Shown here: piece after piece, positions 63,985-64,000 of the stretch
Numbering within the stretch: position 1 is the stretch's first letter
How the letters are laid out: the number at the start of each line of letters is the position of its first letter
Origin: Mesorhizobium loti
GTDB taxonomy: Bacteria > Pseudomonadota > Alphaproteobacteria > Rhizobiales > Rhizobiaceae
DNA length: 64,000 nt
Direction of reading: 5' to 3'
Assembly: GCA_002356515.1 (NCBI GenBank)
Contig: AP017605.1
Coordinates: forward strand, 7,053,020-7,117,019
Notes under the pieces: model-generated
Seen by the model: the letters and a program-made list of their open reading frames with translations, nothing else
What the model was told of the DNA's origin: nothing
Database searches by the model: none
Program-made: the position numbers and the translations under genes

Positions 63985-64000
63985 GCTGCGCGCTCGCAAG

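Overview
This window is the chromosome of an alphaproteobacterium of the Hyphomicrobiales (Rhizobiales), most likely Mesorhizobium or a close Phyllobacteriaceae relative. The pointers are uniformly high GC, a CcrM-type GANTC methylase next to mutY and smc, the ctaC-ctaD-ctaB-ctaG-ctaE oxidase order, rhizobial families (RT0821-type lipoprotein, bacterial transglutaminase-like cysteine peptidase, IalB, DUF1344, DUF2277), a perfect CtrA-type box, and intergenic repeats whose wording I associate with Mesorhizobium. The genus call is an inference. Nearly all of it is housekeeping or conserved genome. No tRNA, rRNA, CRISPR array, transposase or prophage gene was seen.

Layout. 1-215: end of a small zinc-finger protein. 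321-2982: acyl-CoA dehydrogenase and enoyl-CoA hydratase behind a LiuR-like operator. 2987-10433: pdxH, a surface lipoprotein, a DnaJ-like co-chaperone with a possible leader peptide, fabI, a phosphatase, a Tat-exported carbonic anhydrase, DUF1344, aroC and ribB (with a zinc-less GTP cyclohydrolase II-like tail). 10433-12525: a palindromic element, then a divergent MFS/TetR pair with three copies of one operator. 12630-15881: an unknown membrane protein, bluB under a cobalamin riboswitch, a deacetylase and xseB. 15980-22342: DUF2277, pirin, dxs, GFA protein, tlyA and an RNA methyltransferase. 22458-29147: a caspase-like protein lacking both catalytic residues, a PsiF-like protein, a transglutaminase-like peptidase behind a CtrA box, a sirtuin, tldD and ialB.

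29524-36581 is the aa3-type cytochrome c oxidase cluster: subunits II and I, a terminator, heme O synthase, a one-helix protein, CtaG, subunit III, a second terminator, a probably frameshifted L,D-transpeptidase, DUF983 and SURF1. 36687-50384 holds ispH, thrB, rnhA, a phosphatase, DUF2938, a peroxiredoxin, a DsbD N-domain protein, YqgE, a large EAL protein, a GNAT, an M16 peptidase, thrC, a lipoprotein and a HAD hydrolase. 50563-58900 holds ccrM, a second HAD hydrolase, mutY, DUF721, a DsbA-like lipoprotein, smc and a VanZ-like protein.

58913-63984 looks different: a zinc-ribbon C-methyltransferase translationally coupled to a phytanoyl-CoA-type dioxygenase, a large GT-C-like membrane protein and an ArnE-like half-size EamA transporter, with an interspersed repeat between the last two. 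It reads like a small accessory module for modifying a lipid-linked or surface glycan and is the best candidate for an undescribed system here.

Limits: coordinates and motifs were read by eye, with no database search. Family calls rest on recognised motifs and overall sequence, and start codons are the least certain part.
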